Part shown: positions 41,299 to 49,107 of the stretch, one piece after another | How positions within the stretch are numbered: position 1 is the first letter of the stretch | How the letters are laid out: the number at the start of each line of letters is the position of its first letter | NCBI RefSeq assembly: GCF_030733685.1 | Contig: NZ_JASHIM010000025.1 | Location: forward strand, 1-51,177 | DNA: 51,177 bases | Direction: 5' to 3' | Origin: Roseovarius sp. MMSF_3281 | GTDB taxonomy: Bacteria; Pseudomonadota; Alphaproteobacteria; Rhodobacterales; Rhodobacteraceae | Notes under the pieces: generated by a model | What the model saw: only the letters and a program-made list of their open reading frames with translations | Told to the model about the DNA's origin: nothing | Database searches by the model: none | Translations under genes and position numbers: made by a program

Positions 41299-41856
41299 TT
41301 AATGTGCGTTTGTCAGGCCGTTGACGTACAGGATCATGTTGATGTGCCGGAAAGCGGAACCCGCAAAGACCCCGGAATGGCGGTTGCCGCGCGCGATAAC
41401 ATGCACAAGCGGAGCCTCGGGATCTGGCACAATCGCGCGATACTGATCGATCAGATTCTCCATCGGCTCTTCTGCGCGAGCAATGACCACGTTCTCGGCA
41501 ATCGGTCCGGGAACCGGATCACTGGCGTCGGTCACCACAAGGAAGGTCACCATGTCCAGCATGGGAGATGCATTCACTCCGCCCCTCACCTTTTCAAGAA
41601 GTGCCTGCTGATCAGCACAGGGCAACCCGCAGTTGGACGGGACGAAACTAAGAACGACGACCTGATCGGAGAGGCTTTCCAAGTCCAACGGTTTTCCGTC
41701 AGCGTCGACCAGATTCAACGTCGGCAATTCGTTGAGGTCAACGGCAGTGAAAGCAGGTTCTTTTTGTGCCATCACCTCGTCAAGACGGTCGCCAGGATGA
41801 TCTGCGTAGGCCGGGCGGCCCGCGACGAGGGCTATCAGCAGGAGTATGTTTTTCAT
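41299..41856 (-). CDS. SCO-like thioredoxin-fold protein
   Basis: A 185-residue exported protein (signal peptide 1-18, cleavage near AYADH) with SCO-type active site FVPSNCGLPC (Cys76, Cys80, a CxxxC) but otherwise divergent from the classical SCO proteins. The His usually in D-Y-x3-H is not obvious, although NRHSGVF and FRHINMILY offer candidates. It may be a thiol reductase more than a copper donor. Six bases after the PCuAC gene. Confidence 0.8.
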   Translation of the reverse strand: MKNILLLIALVAGRPAYADHPGDRLDEVMAQKEPAFTAVDLNELPTLNLVDADGKPLDLESLSDQVVVLSFVPSNCGLPCADQQALLEKVRGGVNASPMLDMVTFLVVTDASDPVPGPIAENVVIARAEEPMENLIDQYRAIVPDPEAPLVHVIARGNRHSGVFAGSAFRHINMILYVNGLTNAH

Positions 41857-41861
41857 GACTG

Positions 41862-42296
41862 TTACTCCTGCGGTCCCATTGCGCCCGGCCCGAGAACCGG
41901 GACGCTGATTTCCATTCGGGCACCCGATGCGAATGTCAGGATCAATGGCAAATCGGTGCCTTCTTCGAGTTTTTCCGACAGGCCCATCAGCATCAGATGC
42001 ATGCTGCCGGGCGCGAGGGTCACTGGTTCTCCGGAGGGCAGGTCCAAGGCGACGACCTCAACCATTCGGCTAACATCATCGCCGCCGGTCTCGACGGCGT
42101 GAATGGTGACGTTTCCAGCGATCGGCGTCGTGATTGCGACCAGTTGATCACTTTGATTGCTCGTGAGCGTGAGATAGGCCGCAGCCGGACGCGAGGCGAG
42201 GATGCTCGCGCGGGCCCAACCGTCCGATATCGTTACATCGGCCGATGCGAAAAATGGCCAGAGAGTTAGCGCGGTTGCAAGTGTCGTAATTTTCAT
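41862..42296 (-). CDS. PCuAC-type copper chaperone (second copy)
   Basis: A 144-residue secreted chaperone with DGWARASILASRPAAAYLTL (in parts), VTIHAVETGG, a Met pair region SRMVEVVAL and GSMHLMLMGL. These match the His/Met copper site of the family. Signal peptide 1-19. It sits between a SCO and a SCO-like gene, repeating the SCO-PCuAC pairing of the operon at 15 kb with unrelated detail, so the two clusters are independent. Confidence 0.92.
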   Translation of the reverse strand: MKITTLATALTLWPFFASADVTISDGWARASILASRPAAAYLTLTSNQSDQLVAITTPIAGNVTIHAVETGGDDVSRMVEVVALDLPSGEPVTLAPGSMHLMLMGLSEKLEEGTDLPLILTFASGARMEISVPVLGPGAMGPQE

Positions 42297-42313
42297 TTGG
42301 CAAGTTCCATTGT

Positions 42314-42955
42314 TTATAGCTTTTTGCGGATTTCCTGCGCCAGCGCCTCGGGCGGTTGGCCGCCTTCCTGATAGACCGCCTCAAATTCGCCACCGGGCCG
42401 CATGAGGTATATGTGCCCGGCATGCGCCATGAAATAACCGTCCGGCGCGCTGTCGTCCTCGGTCCGCTCGTACCATGTGCGGAAATTTCTGGTGGCCTCG
42501 GCAACCTGCGCTTCGGTTCCGGTCAGGCCGATCAGGCTCGGATGAAAGACTGATACATATTCCGCCATGACCGGCACTGTGTCGCGTTCCGGATCGACCG
42601 TGATGAAGATCGGCGCCACCTGGTCCGCATCTTTGCCGAGCAGGTCCAGCACGCTGGCCATATATGCCAGTGTCGTCGGGCAAACATCGGGGCAGTTGGT
42701 GAAACCGAAGAAAACAAGCTGCCAGCGGTCGGCGTAGTCAGCCTGTGTCACCTCTTGTCCGGTGTGATCTATCAGTGAAAATTCGGATCGAATATCCGCC
42801 TCACCCGAATAGCGGACGGCCTTCGATCGGTTGCCAAGATAGTTATCCAAAGCCCAAAAGATCGCTAGCCCAGCGAGCGCAACAGCTATCGTGCTCCACA
42901 ATATGGATCTCAGGAGCCGCGATTTCGGAGGGGTTTCACCGGGTTCAATCGACAT
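42314..42955 (-). CDS. SCO1/SenC family copper chaperone (third full copy)
   Basis: A 213-residue SCO protein with TM anchor at 17-37, FFGFTNCPDVCPTT (Cys88, Cys92), TVDPERDTV and the His site in GYFMAHAGHIYL. It overlaps the dsbA-like gene by eleven bases. It resembles the SCO protein at 13353 more than the one at 15535 (same AMINO anchor style and APDGY... segment). Confidence 0.93.
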   Translation of the reverse strand: MSIEPGETPPKSRLLRSILWSTIAVALAGLAIFWALDNYLGNRSKAVRYSGEADIRSEFSLIDHTGQEVTQADYADRWQLVFFGFTNCPDVCPTTLAYMASVLDLLGKDADQVAPIFITVDPERDTVPVMAEYVSVFHPSLIGLTGTEAQVAEATRNFRTWYERTEDDSAPDGYFMAHAGHIYLMRPGGEFEAVYQEGGQPPEALAQEIRKKL

Positions 42956-43700
42956 CTTCGGCCTCCGAAATCAGCGCCTGAAGATCGGCCTTTTCCAACA
43001 ATCCAGGAAGAAGTGTTTCCCCGATCAGAAACGTCGGCGTGCCGGATATTCCAAGCTGCCGTGCGAGATCGTGAGACTTTGCGATATGGGCATCGACTTC
43101 AGGCGCGTCCATGTCTGCCTGCAACTGGTCGTAGTCCAGCCCCGCCTGCTCAGCGGCCCTTCTTATAAAGACGGTATTGGCGCGCGGATGTGCCATCAGC
43201 GCCTCGTGAAATGCTTCGAACTTGTTCTGTTTTATTGCCGCCAGCGACGCTCGAGCCGCCAGTTCGGAGTCGGGTCCGAGAATTGGCCATTCCCGCATGA
43301 TGATGCGCAAGTCCGGGTTCTCCTCTATCAATTCGAAAAGGACCGGGGCCGCGCGTCGGCAATAGGGGCAGTTGTAGTCGAAGAATTCGACAAGCACGAT
43401 GTCGCCCTCAGGATTGCCCATCACGCCGGTGTTTCCGTCCGCAAGCAGGAGGTCACCCACGCGCGCAATAGCAGCATGTTGTTCGGCCTCGGCTTGTGCC
43501 TGAGCCTCTTCCTCGAAGGCCAAGAGCGTATCCACTAGAACTTCCGGGTTCTCGCGGATCGTTTGCAGGATCAAGGCTTTGATGGCCTCTTGCTCAACCT
43601 GGTCGAGCGGCGTCGATTGCTGGGCCAGCGACGTCGTGGGCGCAGAGATCAGCGCCCAAAGCAAAACTCCAAGCATTTGGTGGGTAGTTTTGAATGTCAT
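42945..43700 (-). CDS. DsbA-family thiol oxidoreductase
   Basis: A 251-residue exported protein: signal peptide to about residue 25 (TTSLAQ), a helical N-terminal extension rich in Glu and Ala (residues 30-85, probably coiled coil), then the thioredoxin domain with FFDYNCPYCRRA and ISGTPTFLIGETLLPG. The extension and CPYC resemble DsbA/ScsC-like proteins that can oligomerise. ScsC works with ScsB-type reductases in copper tolerance; here CcdA is the in-operon reductase. ATG at 43700 is chosen by the signal peptide. Confidence 0.88.
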   Translation of the reverse strand: MTFKTTHQMLGVLLWALISAPTTSLAQQSTPLDQVEQEAIKALILQTIRENPEVLVDTLLAFEEEAQAQAEAEQHAAIARVGDLLLADGNTGVMGNPEGDIVLVEFFDYNCPYCRRAAPVLFELIEENPDLRIIMREWPILGPDSELAARASLAAIKQNKFEAFHEALMAHPRANTVFIRRAAEQAGLDYDQLQADMDAPEVDAHIAKSHDLARQLGISGTPTFLIGETLLPGLLEKADLQALISEAEDVD

Positions 43701-43720
43701 CTCGATTTTCCGCGCCTTCT

Positions 43721-43744
43721 CGCCGGGGGCATCAGCCCCCGGCG
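43721..43744 (-). other. strong intercistronic hairpin in the copper operon
   Basis: CGCCGGGGGC and GCCCCCGGCG form a perfect 10-bp GC stem around a 4-base loop. It lies between the Met-rich protein stop and the dsbA-like start. No U-tract follows on the transcript, so it looks more like an mRNA-stability or attenuation element than a complete terminator. Confidence 0.65.
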
Positions 43745-43752
43745 ATGGCTGT

Positions 43753-44034
43753 TCAGCCCTTGTCGGTCGAAGGGGCGGTTTCATTCTTGGAGTTGTTCAT
43801 TGCCTCCATCATCTCGGTGCAGGCCTCCATCATCGGGCCCATTTTCTGCATCATCTTCATCATGGGCATCATGCCGTCCATGCCGGACATATCGCCGTTC
43901 ATCATGTTGCCGGCCATGCCGCTCTCACCGTCCATCATCTGGCCGGACAAACCGGTGTTGTCCTGGGCAACCACGCCGGTGGCCAAAAGTGTGGACACGG
44001 CAGTCGCCATGCTCAGGTTCTTGAAAAGTGTCAT
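43753..44034 (-). CDS. methionine-rich periplasmic protein
   Basis: A 93-residue exported protein with a signal peptide (cleavage near GVVAQD). About 21 residues are Met, in paired MM and MxxM steps spaced by Gly, Asp and Lys (MMPMMKMMQKMGPMM). One Cys lies in MEACTEMM. Such stretches bind Cu(I) or Ag(I) loosely, as in CusB, CopA or CopK-like proteins. No known domain. It is encoded among copper genes, so a periplasmic copper buffer is likely but inferred. Confidence 0.75.
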   Translation of the reverse strand: MTLFKNLSMATAVSTLLATGVVAQDNTGLSGQMMDGESGMAGNMMNGDMSGMDGMMPMMKMMQKMGPMMEACTEMMEAMNNSKNETAPSTDKG

Positions 44035-44071
44035 TAAGTTTCTCCTTCAGGTTTTCTAGAGCTTTTCGGGT

Positions 44072-44344
44072 TCAGTCCCTCGACAAGCTCGGCTCTGCGG
44101 CCGAGTTACTTTTTTCGCATGAGTTGGATTTGCACATCACGCAGACGCCAAGCCCGCACATCACGGCGCAGGGTGCCACGGCCAGGATCAGCGGCGCGGC
44201 TCCGATGGCCGTCACCCAGCCCCAATTCAAGTAAAGCCCGGCGCCAATGATCGCCATTGACGCAAGAATCAGACTTCGCCGTCCCAATTGCGGCCGCCAC
44301 GGACGTGCCTCCGGCGTTTCGGTGTAAGGTGATGTTTCGGACAT
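44072..44344 (-). CDS. small membrane protein with Cys/Met-rich tail
   Basis: A 90-residue protein with two membrane helices (residues 27-44 and about 46-65) and a closing CAVMCGLGVCVMCKSNSC, which has five cysteines and two methionines in 18 residues. The cluster could bind copper or another soft metal at the membrane surface. It starts three bases after the tlpA-like stop. Family not recognised. Confidence 0.65.
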   Translation of the reverse strand: MSETSPYTETPEARPWRPQLGRRSLILASMAIIGAGLYLNWGWVTAIGAAPLILAVAPCAVMCGLGVCVMCKSNSCEKSNSAAEPSLSRD

Positions 44345-44347
44345 TGG

Positions 44348-44872
44348 CTATTCACTCCTTTCGTTGATGATGGTCTGGATTTGGGCCATGACTTCATGGC
44401 TGTCCCATTCGGCCGGCCCCACAAGTCGTCCGCGCTCGAAACCGTTGCGATCGATCAAGATCGTGGTGGGAAGGCCCAGTACACCGAATGCCAGCATCGC
44501 CCTTGTGCTGTCGGCGAGGTACATTCCCAGATGGCGAATGCCGATTTCCTCGTAGAAGCGGCGCACCACCTTCATTCCCGCGCGGTCGATGGACAGTGGC
44601 AGGACATGGAAATCGTCCCCGCCCAGCTTTTCCTGCAAAGCGTCGAGCGTTGGCATCTCTTCACGACAGGGAACACACCAGGTTGCCCAGATGTTCAGCA
44701 GAACGACCCTGCCCCGGAAATCCGCCAGCGTGAGATCGCGGCCTTTTCCATCGACGAAAGGTGGCGACAGCATCTCCCGCGGCTTTTCGTGAAGCGGCAT
44801 TAATGGTCTGGCTTGAACCGGCCCCGCGACGCCGAGCGCCGCCATACCAGCCAATAACTCGCGTCGTTTCAT
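44348..44872 (-). CDS. TlpA/ResA-like thioredoxin-fold protein
   Basis: A 174-residue exported protein with a Tat-like or Sec signal (MKRRELLAGMAALGVAG, cleavage near VQARP) and a thioredoxin domain: IWATWCVPCREEMP and GVLGLPTTILIDRNG. TlpA-type proteins reduce SCO and CuA sites in oxidase assembly. Overlaps the ccmG-like gene by four bases. Electrons probably come from the CcdA protein of the same operon. Confidence 0.9.
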   Translation of the reverse strand: MKRRELLAGMAALGVAGPVQARPLMPLHEKPREMLSPPFVDGKGRDLTLADFRGRVVLLNIWATWCVPCREEMPTLDALQEKLGGDDFHVLPLSIDRAGMKVVRRFYEEIGIRHLGMYLADSTRAMLAFGVLGLPTTILIDRNGFERGRLVGPAEWDSHEVMAQIQTIINERSE

Positions 44873-45441
44873 GATCCGGCTCCTTCCTGAAGGCGCCGCA
44901 CCACGGGAAGGATGTCTTCCTCCAGGGAACGACGGTCAAAGGGGCCGATATGCTTGTAGGCAATTCGGCCCTCGGCATCGATCACGAAGGTCTCGGGCAG
45001 GCCGTAAACGCCCCAATCGATGGAGACGCGCCCGTTCCGGTCGGCGCCGATGCGGGTGTAAGGGTCACCAAGCTCATCAAGAAAGCCCAAGGCTTCTTCG
45101 GGACGATCCTTGTAGTTGATGCCGTATATTGCGACCTCGTCCCTGGCAGCCAACTCGTTCAGGAGGGGCATCTCTACCCGGCACGGCACGCACCAGGACG
45201 CCCAGACGTTCACGATGGACACCTGCCCTTTCAGGTCGGCGGTCGACAGACCGTCGGCTCGTCCCTCTATCGGCGGCAGGTCGAACTCGGGCACCGCCTT
45301 GCCGATAAGTGGTGAGGGTAGAGTGTCGTCACCATTGAACAGCCCCCAATAAAAACCCGCGCCGATGAGGGCGAAGATCGCGACTGGCATCATAGTTAGT
45401 AGCCGACCCTTCCGGCGGCGGGGTTCCTCGGTCACGCTCAT
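44869..45441 (-). CDS. CcmG/DsbE-type thioredoxin (second copy)
   Basis: A 190-residue membrane-anchored thioredoxin with TM at 15-33, VWASWCVPCRVEMP, GINYKDRPEEALGFL and GLPETFVID, the CcmG signature set. It is similar to, but distinct from, the CcmG at 10223. Overlaps cytochrome c upstream and TlpA downstream by four bases each. No CcmF/H/I are in this operon, so its client may be the cytochrome c encoded next to it, or a SCO protein. Confidence 0.9.
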   Translation of the reverse strand: MSVTEEPRRRKGRLLTMMPVAIFALIGAGFYWGLFNGDDTLPSPLIGKAVPEFDLPPIEGRADGLSTADLKGQVSIVNVWASWCVPCRVEMPLLNELAARDEVAIYGINYKDRPEEALGFLDELGDPYTRIGADRNGRVSIDWGVYGLPETFVIDAEGRIAYKHIGPFDRRSLEEDILPVVRRLQEGAGS

Positions 45442-45923
45442 AAATCACCTTTGTCGTTGGCAGATACTTCCGCCTGGAATTCGCGCTGTCGATCCGGCCA
45501 GGTGCTTTTGATGTAAGAGAGAACATCGGCAATCTCGTCGTCGGTCAGAATGCCATCGTACGCCGGCATGTCGCTTTCGTAGCCGGGCACGACGGCGCCG
45601 ACGCCGCCTTTGGTCACAATAAAGAGGTTCCGGTCCGAATGGTGCCAGGTATGGCCGGTTTCGTCATGTGGCGGCGCGGGCATGCGCCCATTGTCCAGAC
45701 GCCGCCGCCAATCGGGCTGTCCTTCCAGATCGGCACCGTGACAGGATGCGCAATTCTCAGCATAGAGCGTCTGCCCTGCCGCGATGTCGGCTACAGTCAC
45801 GGGGTCGCCAAGGAAGGTCAATCCGTCCACCGAAGCTTCGTCGCTTTCCGACTGCGCGAGGACGGCAACACCGATCGCGGTCAATGTGGCAACAGCGGCA
45901 CCGATTGTTGCGGCCCGCCTCAT
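45438..45923 (-). CDS. small c-type cytochrome
   Basis: A 161-residue exported monoheme cytochrome c. Signal/anchor at 1-22, heme site CASCH (Cys58, Cys61, His62) after GQTLYAEN, and a likely axial Met in ESDMPAYDGILTDDEIADVLSYI. The insert with HDETGHTWHHSDRN is His-rich. It may accept electrons from the multicopper oxidase pathway or a thiol oxidation chain. It overlaps the 42-residue ORF upstream (ATGA). Confidence 0.92.
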   Translation of the reverse strand: MRRAATIGAAVATLTAIGVAVLAQSESDEASVDGLTFLGDPVTVADIAAGQTLYAENCASCHGADLEGQPDWRRRLDNGRMPAPPHDETGHTWHHSDRNLFIVTKGGVGAVVPGYESDMPAYDGILTDDEIADVLSYIKSTWPDRQREFQAEVSANDKGDL

Positions 45924-46048
45924 GTCGCACTCCTGAGGTATTTCACGAGTGCGACGATGCTGAGCAGCAGAACCGCGGCGACGAGCAGGAGCAAAAGCCC
46001 TCCACCGAACATCATCACCCCCATCATCGGGCCGGTCATCATATCCAT
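45920..46048 (-). CDS. 42-residue Met-rich single-helix membrane peptide
   Basis: A short gene: ATG at 46048, TGA overlapping the cytochrome c start. The product starts MDMMTGPMMGVMMFGGG, then has a helix LLLLLVAAVLLLSIVALV and a basic end KYLRSAT. Seven Met in the first 13 residues would face the periplasm by the positive-inside rule (basic tail inside). It lies four bases after the DUF411 stop, and both flanks are tightly coupled, which supports a real gene. Possibly a small Cu(I)-binding membrane subunit. Confidence 0.7.
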   Translation of the reverse strand: MDMMTGPMMGVMMFGGGLLLLLVAAVLLLSIVALVKYLRSAT

Positions 46049-46052
46049 GCAG

Positions 46053-46550
46053 TTACTCATCGGAGTAAACGGTGATCCCGCCCTCGCCGAACGCATAGGT
46101 CTTGAGCGTACCGGTCTTTACGCGTGCCATTCCTGGCGCGTTCGAAGGCATGCCCGGCAAAGTAATGCCGGTGATGTCGGGCTTCTCCGTGACCAGCCTT
46201 TCCAGGATCTCCGAGGGTACCAATCCACTGACATAATAGCCTTCGATCTCGGCCAGATGACAGCCGAGCCCCTGCTCGGGAACGCCGACTTCGATTGAGC
46301 GCTTATCAAAATCCCGATCGTCGATGCGTGTCACCTGATAGCCGTTCTCTTCCAGATAATCGGCGTAGCTGTCGCAGCAACCGCAGCCCGGATCGCGCCA
46401 GATCGTGATCTGCTTCGTTCCGTCTGACACGTCGGTACTTGCGGGACCGGTCGCGTCTTCGGTGCTTTGTGCCGAAGTCAGCGTCGTGAAAGTGAAGGTT
46501 CCGCCGACGCCAAGTGCAGCAAGCGAAGCCAGGACATATCTTCTGTTCAT
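46053..46550 (-). CDS. DUF411 family metal-binding protein (second copy)
   Basis: A 165-residue exported protein with an Arg-Arg start (MNRRYVLASLAALGVGG) and DUF411 motifs: DPGCGCCDSYADYLEENGY, GLGCHLAEIEGYYVSGLVP and LPGMPSNAPGM. GGAG sits before the ATG at 46550, deciding the start over upstream in-frame codons. It is longer than the paralogue at 17535 because of a Ser/Thr linker after the signal. Expected to bind copper in the periplasm. Confidence 0.9.
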   Translation of the reverse strand: MNRRYVLASLAALGVGGTFTFTTLTSAQSTEDATGPASTDVSDGTKQITIWRDPGCGCCDSYADYLEENGYQVTRIDDRDFDKRSIEVGVPEQGLGCHLAEIEGYYVSGLVPSEILERLVTEKPDITGITLPGMPSNAPGMARVKTGTLKTYAFGEGGITVYSDE

Positions 46551-46561
46551 GGGGTTCTCCA

Positions 46562-47494
46562 TCATGCGACCGCGAGCGCGGCCCAGGTAGCGCCGCCATC
46601 GCGGCTGAGGTTCAGGGTGCCGTTGAGGAGGGCGGCTATGTGATTTTCGTCCCTTGGGTGAAGCGCGATGGCCCTCCCCTGCCCTTCTGCCTTGTGCGTC
46701 CAGACCACGCCGCCGTCCTGCGACGCCCAGACCCCCGAGGGCAGTGCCGCGTAAAGCTTAGACGGTGCCGTCAGGGCACTGGCCAGCGACAGGACCGGTT
46801 CGTCCGCCGGCAGGGGTGCCTCGGCAGGCGGTGCGTCGCCCGCCGCCAGAGCGTCCATCGCATTGCCCGGCTGAACGTCCTGCCAGCGGCAGAAACAGTC
46901 CGGAACGCGGGTCAGGCCCTTCTCGGTTCCCGCATAGATCCATATGCCGCCCATTCCGGTATCGAGATCGACCGATACCAGCGTCAGCGGGTCGCGCTCG
47001 GCCGCGTCGAGCCAGGGCCGGTCCATGGCCAGGGCCCAGGTTGCGCCTGCATCCTCGCTCTTCCAGAGGCCGTCGCCGCGGATCGCGGCATAGATCATGT
47101 CGGGGTTTCCGGCGGCCACAGCCAGCGCCGTGACCTCACCGGAGGCAAGCCCGTCGCTTCGGGTAGTCCATGACGATCCGCCATCGCCGGACACGGCCAC
47201 CCCTCCCCGCGCCAGTCCGGCAAGGAGACGTCCGGGACGCGCAGGATGCGTGGCGATCGAGGAGACCGGGGAAGGTGTCGGTCTCTCTTGCCAGCTGCGA
47301 CCGCCGTCGAGGCTGGCCCTCAGTGTTGCGCCTGCGATCAGCAGCGTGTCGCCGTCGAAGGCGAGCGTTCGAATATCGGCCGCCCGGTCGGCCGCGCGCA
47401 CCGCGCCGGGCAATACGAGCACTGCGGCTGCACCCATACCCAGTGCCAGGAAGTGGCGTCTGTCCGGCTCAAAATTCAAGGTACTGTTTGTCAT
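46562..47494 (-). CDS. BNR/sialidase-type beta-propeller protein, secreted
   Basis: A 310-residue exported protein (signal with RRHFLALGMGAAAVL, cleavage near VRAAD) made of repeated Asp-box units: SLDGGRSWQE, SGDGGSSWTT, SEDAGATWAL, SQDGGVVWTH and SRDGGATWAA. This predicts a beta-propeller of the kind often named F510_1955-type glycosylhydrolase. Catalytic residues of sialidases are not evident. One CFC pair lies in PDCFCRW. Between a multicopper oxidase and a DUF411 protein it may act as a scaffold; the role is unknown. Confidence 0.8.
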   Translation of the reverse strand: MTNSTLNFEPDRRHFLALGMGAAAVLVLPGAVRAADRAADIRTLAFDGDTLLIAGATLRASLDGGRSWQERPTPSPVSSIATHPARPGRLLAGLARGGVAVSGDGGSSWTTRSDGLASGEVTALAVAAGNPDMIYAAIRGDGLWKSEDAGATWALAMDRPWLDAAERDPLTLVSVDLDTGMGGIWIYAGTEKGLTRVPDCFCRWQDVQPGNAMDALAAGDAPPAEAPLPADEPVLSLASALTAPSKLYAALPSGVWASQDGGVVWTHKAEGQGRAIALHPRDENHIAALLNGTLNLSRDGGATWAALAVA

Positions 47495-47514
47495 ATCTTG
47501 TCCTCCTCCGGAGC

Positions 47515-48966
47515 TCATGCGACGCGGATCACGCCCATCATTCCCGCAGCCTGGTGTTCGAGAATGTGGCAGTGGAACATCCAGTCGCCGAGGTTGTCGG
47601 CGACGAAGGCGATCTCGACCCGTTCGCGGGGCGCCATGAGCACCGTGTCCTGCCATTCCCGATGCGGCGTCGGCGCACCGTTTCGGCTGATTACGCGGAA
47701 TGAGTGGCCGTGCAGATGAATCGGGTGATCAAAAGCGGTCGCGTTGGTCATTTCCAGAATGTGACTTGCGTCGCGTTTAAGCGTCAGGAACGGGTCGAGC
47801 ACATGCCCCTCGGCGGCTTTTCCGTTGACGAACCAGATGCCGCGTCCGTCATGCATCATGCCCATCATCCCGCCGCCCATCATGCCGCCACGCCGCTCCA
47901 GGCCCATCTCCCGCTCCACCATCATGCCCATCATCCCGCCGGTGAACGTCACCTCATGACGCTGCGCAGAACTCAGGTCTGGTTCCGGAATGGGGTTGGC
48001 GGGCAATGCGATCGGCCAGTCGGGTGTGGCCTCGCGCAGGGCGGTATCAGCGTAGGTGAAATCGAGGACTCGAAAATCGTTCCCGCGATAGGCACGGTCT
48101 ACAAGCTGGGCTTGCGCGCCGGGCTCACCGATGCAATCCAGGATTACGTCGGCGCGCATTGCGGGTCCAAGAACGACAAGACCGCCCGGCGGGTCATGTG
48201 GCGTGACGGGTTGGCCGTCGAGCGCGATGATGCGCGGTGTATGGTCCCCGAAATCGAGCGCGAAGATCCGGGCATTCGCGGCGTTAATCAGGCGGAGGCG
48301 GATCCGCTCCCCTGATGCCACCTCGAATGTCTCCGGCACAAGACCGTTGATCGTCACGGTGTTGCCGAGGCGGCCCGCGTGACTCACGTCATGGGCATTG
48401 CCGAAATCGTCAGAAATCGATGCGTCGTCGGTCAGTCGCCAGTCGTCCAGCACCCAGGTAACTTCGCGGTCGACACGAGGGGGATTGGCCTCCTCGACGA
48501 TAAGGGGACCGTAGAGACCGCGCCCGACCTGCTCGAAGCTGCGCTGATGTGGGTGATACCAGAAGGTGCCGGCATCGACTGCATCGAATTCATAGACGAA
48601 CTTGTCGCCCGGGGCGATCGGCACCTGTGTAAGGTGCGGCACCCCGTCCATTGCGTTCGGAAGCCGGATACCATGCCAATGCACGGTGGTTTCCTCTGCA
48701 AGGTCGTTGGTAACCTCGACCTGCAGGCGTTCGCCGTGCCGGATGCGGATCTCCGGGCCCGGTACCTTGCCGTTGTAGCACCAGGCCGCGGTGTCGGAAT
48801 GTGGCTCAGGAACAATCCTTGTTCTTCCCTGTGCGGCCCGGAGCGAGAATTTCTGGGTGGCGGCTTCCGCCGCCCCCGGAAAAGGCAGAGTGGTGGACAT
48901 GACACCCGCGAGCGACGACGCGACAAAGGCGCGGCGCGTCACGGTAGGTTTGCATTTCAAAGACAT
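47515..48966 (-). CDS. multicopper oxidase (CueO/CopA-like), Tat-exported
   Basis: A 483-residue three-domain cupredoxin. Tat signal VTRRAFVASSLAG; copper motifs HWHG, YHPHQ, HPIHLHGHSF and FHCHILEHQAAGMM, covering the type 1, 2 and 3 sites with an axial Met. Between domains 2 and 3 is a Met-rich insert (GGMMGMMVE, GGMMGGGMMGMMHDG), as in CueO and CopA, which binds substrate Cu(I). It oxidises Cu(I) to Cu(II) in the periplasm. ATG at 48966 fits the signal peptide. It lies 142 bases behind the preceding gene, the widest gap in the operon. Confidence 0.95.
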   Translation of the reverse strand: MSLKCKPTVTRRAFVASSLAGVMSTTLPFPGAAEAATQKFSLRAAQGRTRIVPEPHSDTAAWCYNGKVPGPEIRIRHGERLQVEVTNDLAEETTVHWHGIRLPNAMDGVPHLTQVPIAPGDKFVYEFDAVDAGTFWYHPHQRSFEQVGRGLYGPLIVEEANPPRVDREVTWVLDDWRLTDDASISDDFGNAHDVSHAGRLGNTVTINGLVPETFEVASGERIRLRLINAANARIFALDFGDHTPRIIALDGQPVTPHDPPGGLVVLGPAMRADVILDCIGEPGAQAQLVDRAYRGNDFRVLDFTYADTALREATPDWPIALPANPIPEPDLSSAQRHEVTFTGGMMGMMVEREMGLERRGGMMGGGMMGMMHDGRGIWFVNGKAAEGHVLDPFLTLKRDASHILEMTNATAFDHPIHLHGHSFRVISRNGAPTPHREWQDTVLMAPRERVEIAFVADNLGDWMFHCHILEHQAAGMMGVIRVA

Positions 48967-49071
48967 CGGTCTGGGGCTCTCTGATAATTCGGTCCTCCGC
49001 CGGAGCCAAAGCGGCAACTGCGGTTGGGGAATACCTGCAACGCGGAGCGGCATTGCTCCGGCGTCACGGCA

Positions 49072-49105
49072 TGACACTGCGGCCGCGAAACCGCGGCGCG
49101 TGTCA
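49072..49105 (-). other. stem-loop between copper-operon genes
   Basis: TGACAC pairs with GTGTCA and, inside, CCGCG with CGCGG around an AAAC loop, with small bulges. It directly follows the stop at 49108. A second 8-bp repeat pair (GCCGGAGC 48999-49006, GCTCCGGC 49055-49062) lies further on. Neither is followed by a U-tract; attenuation or processing is possible. Confidence 0.5.
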
Positions 49106-49107
49106 GA

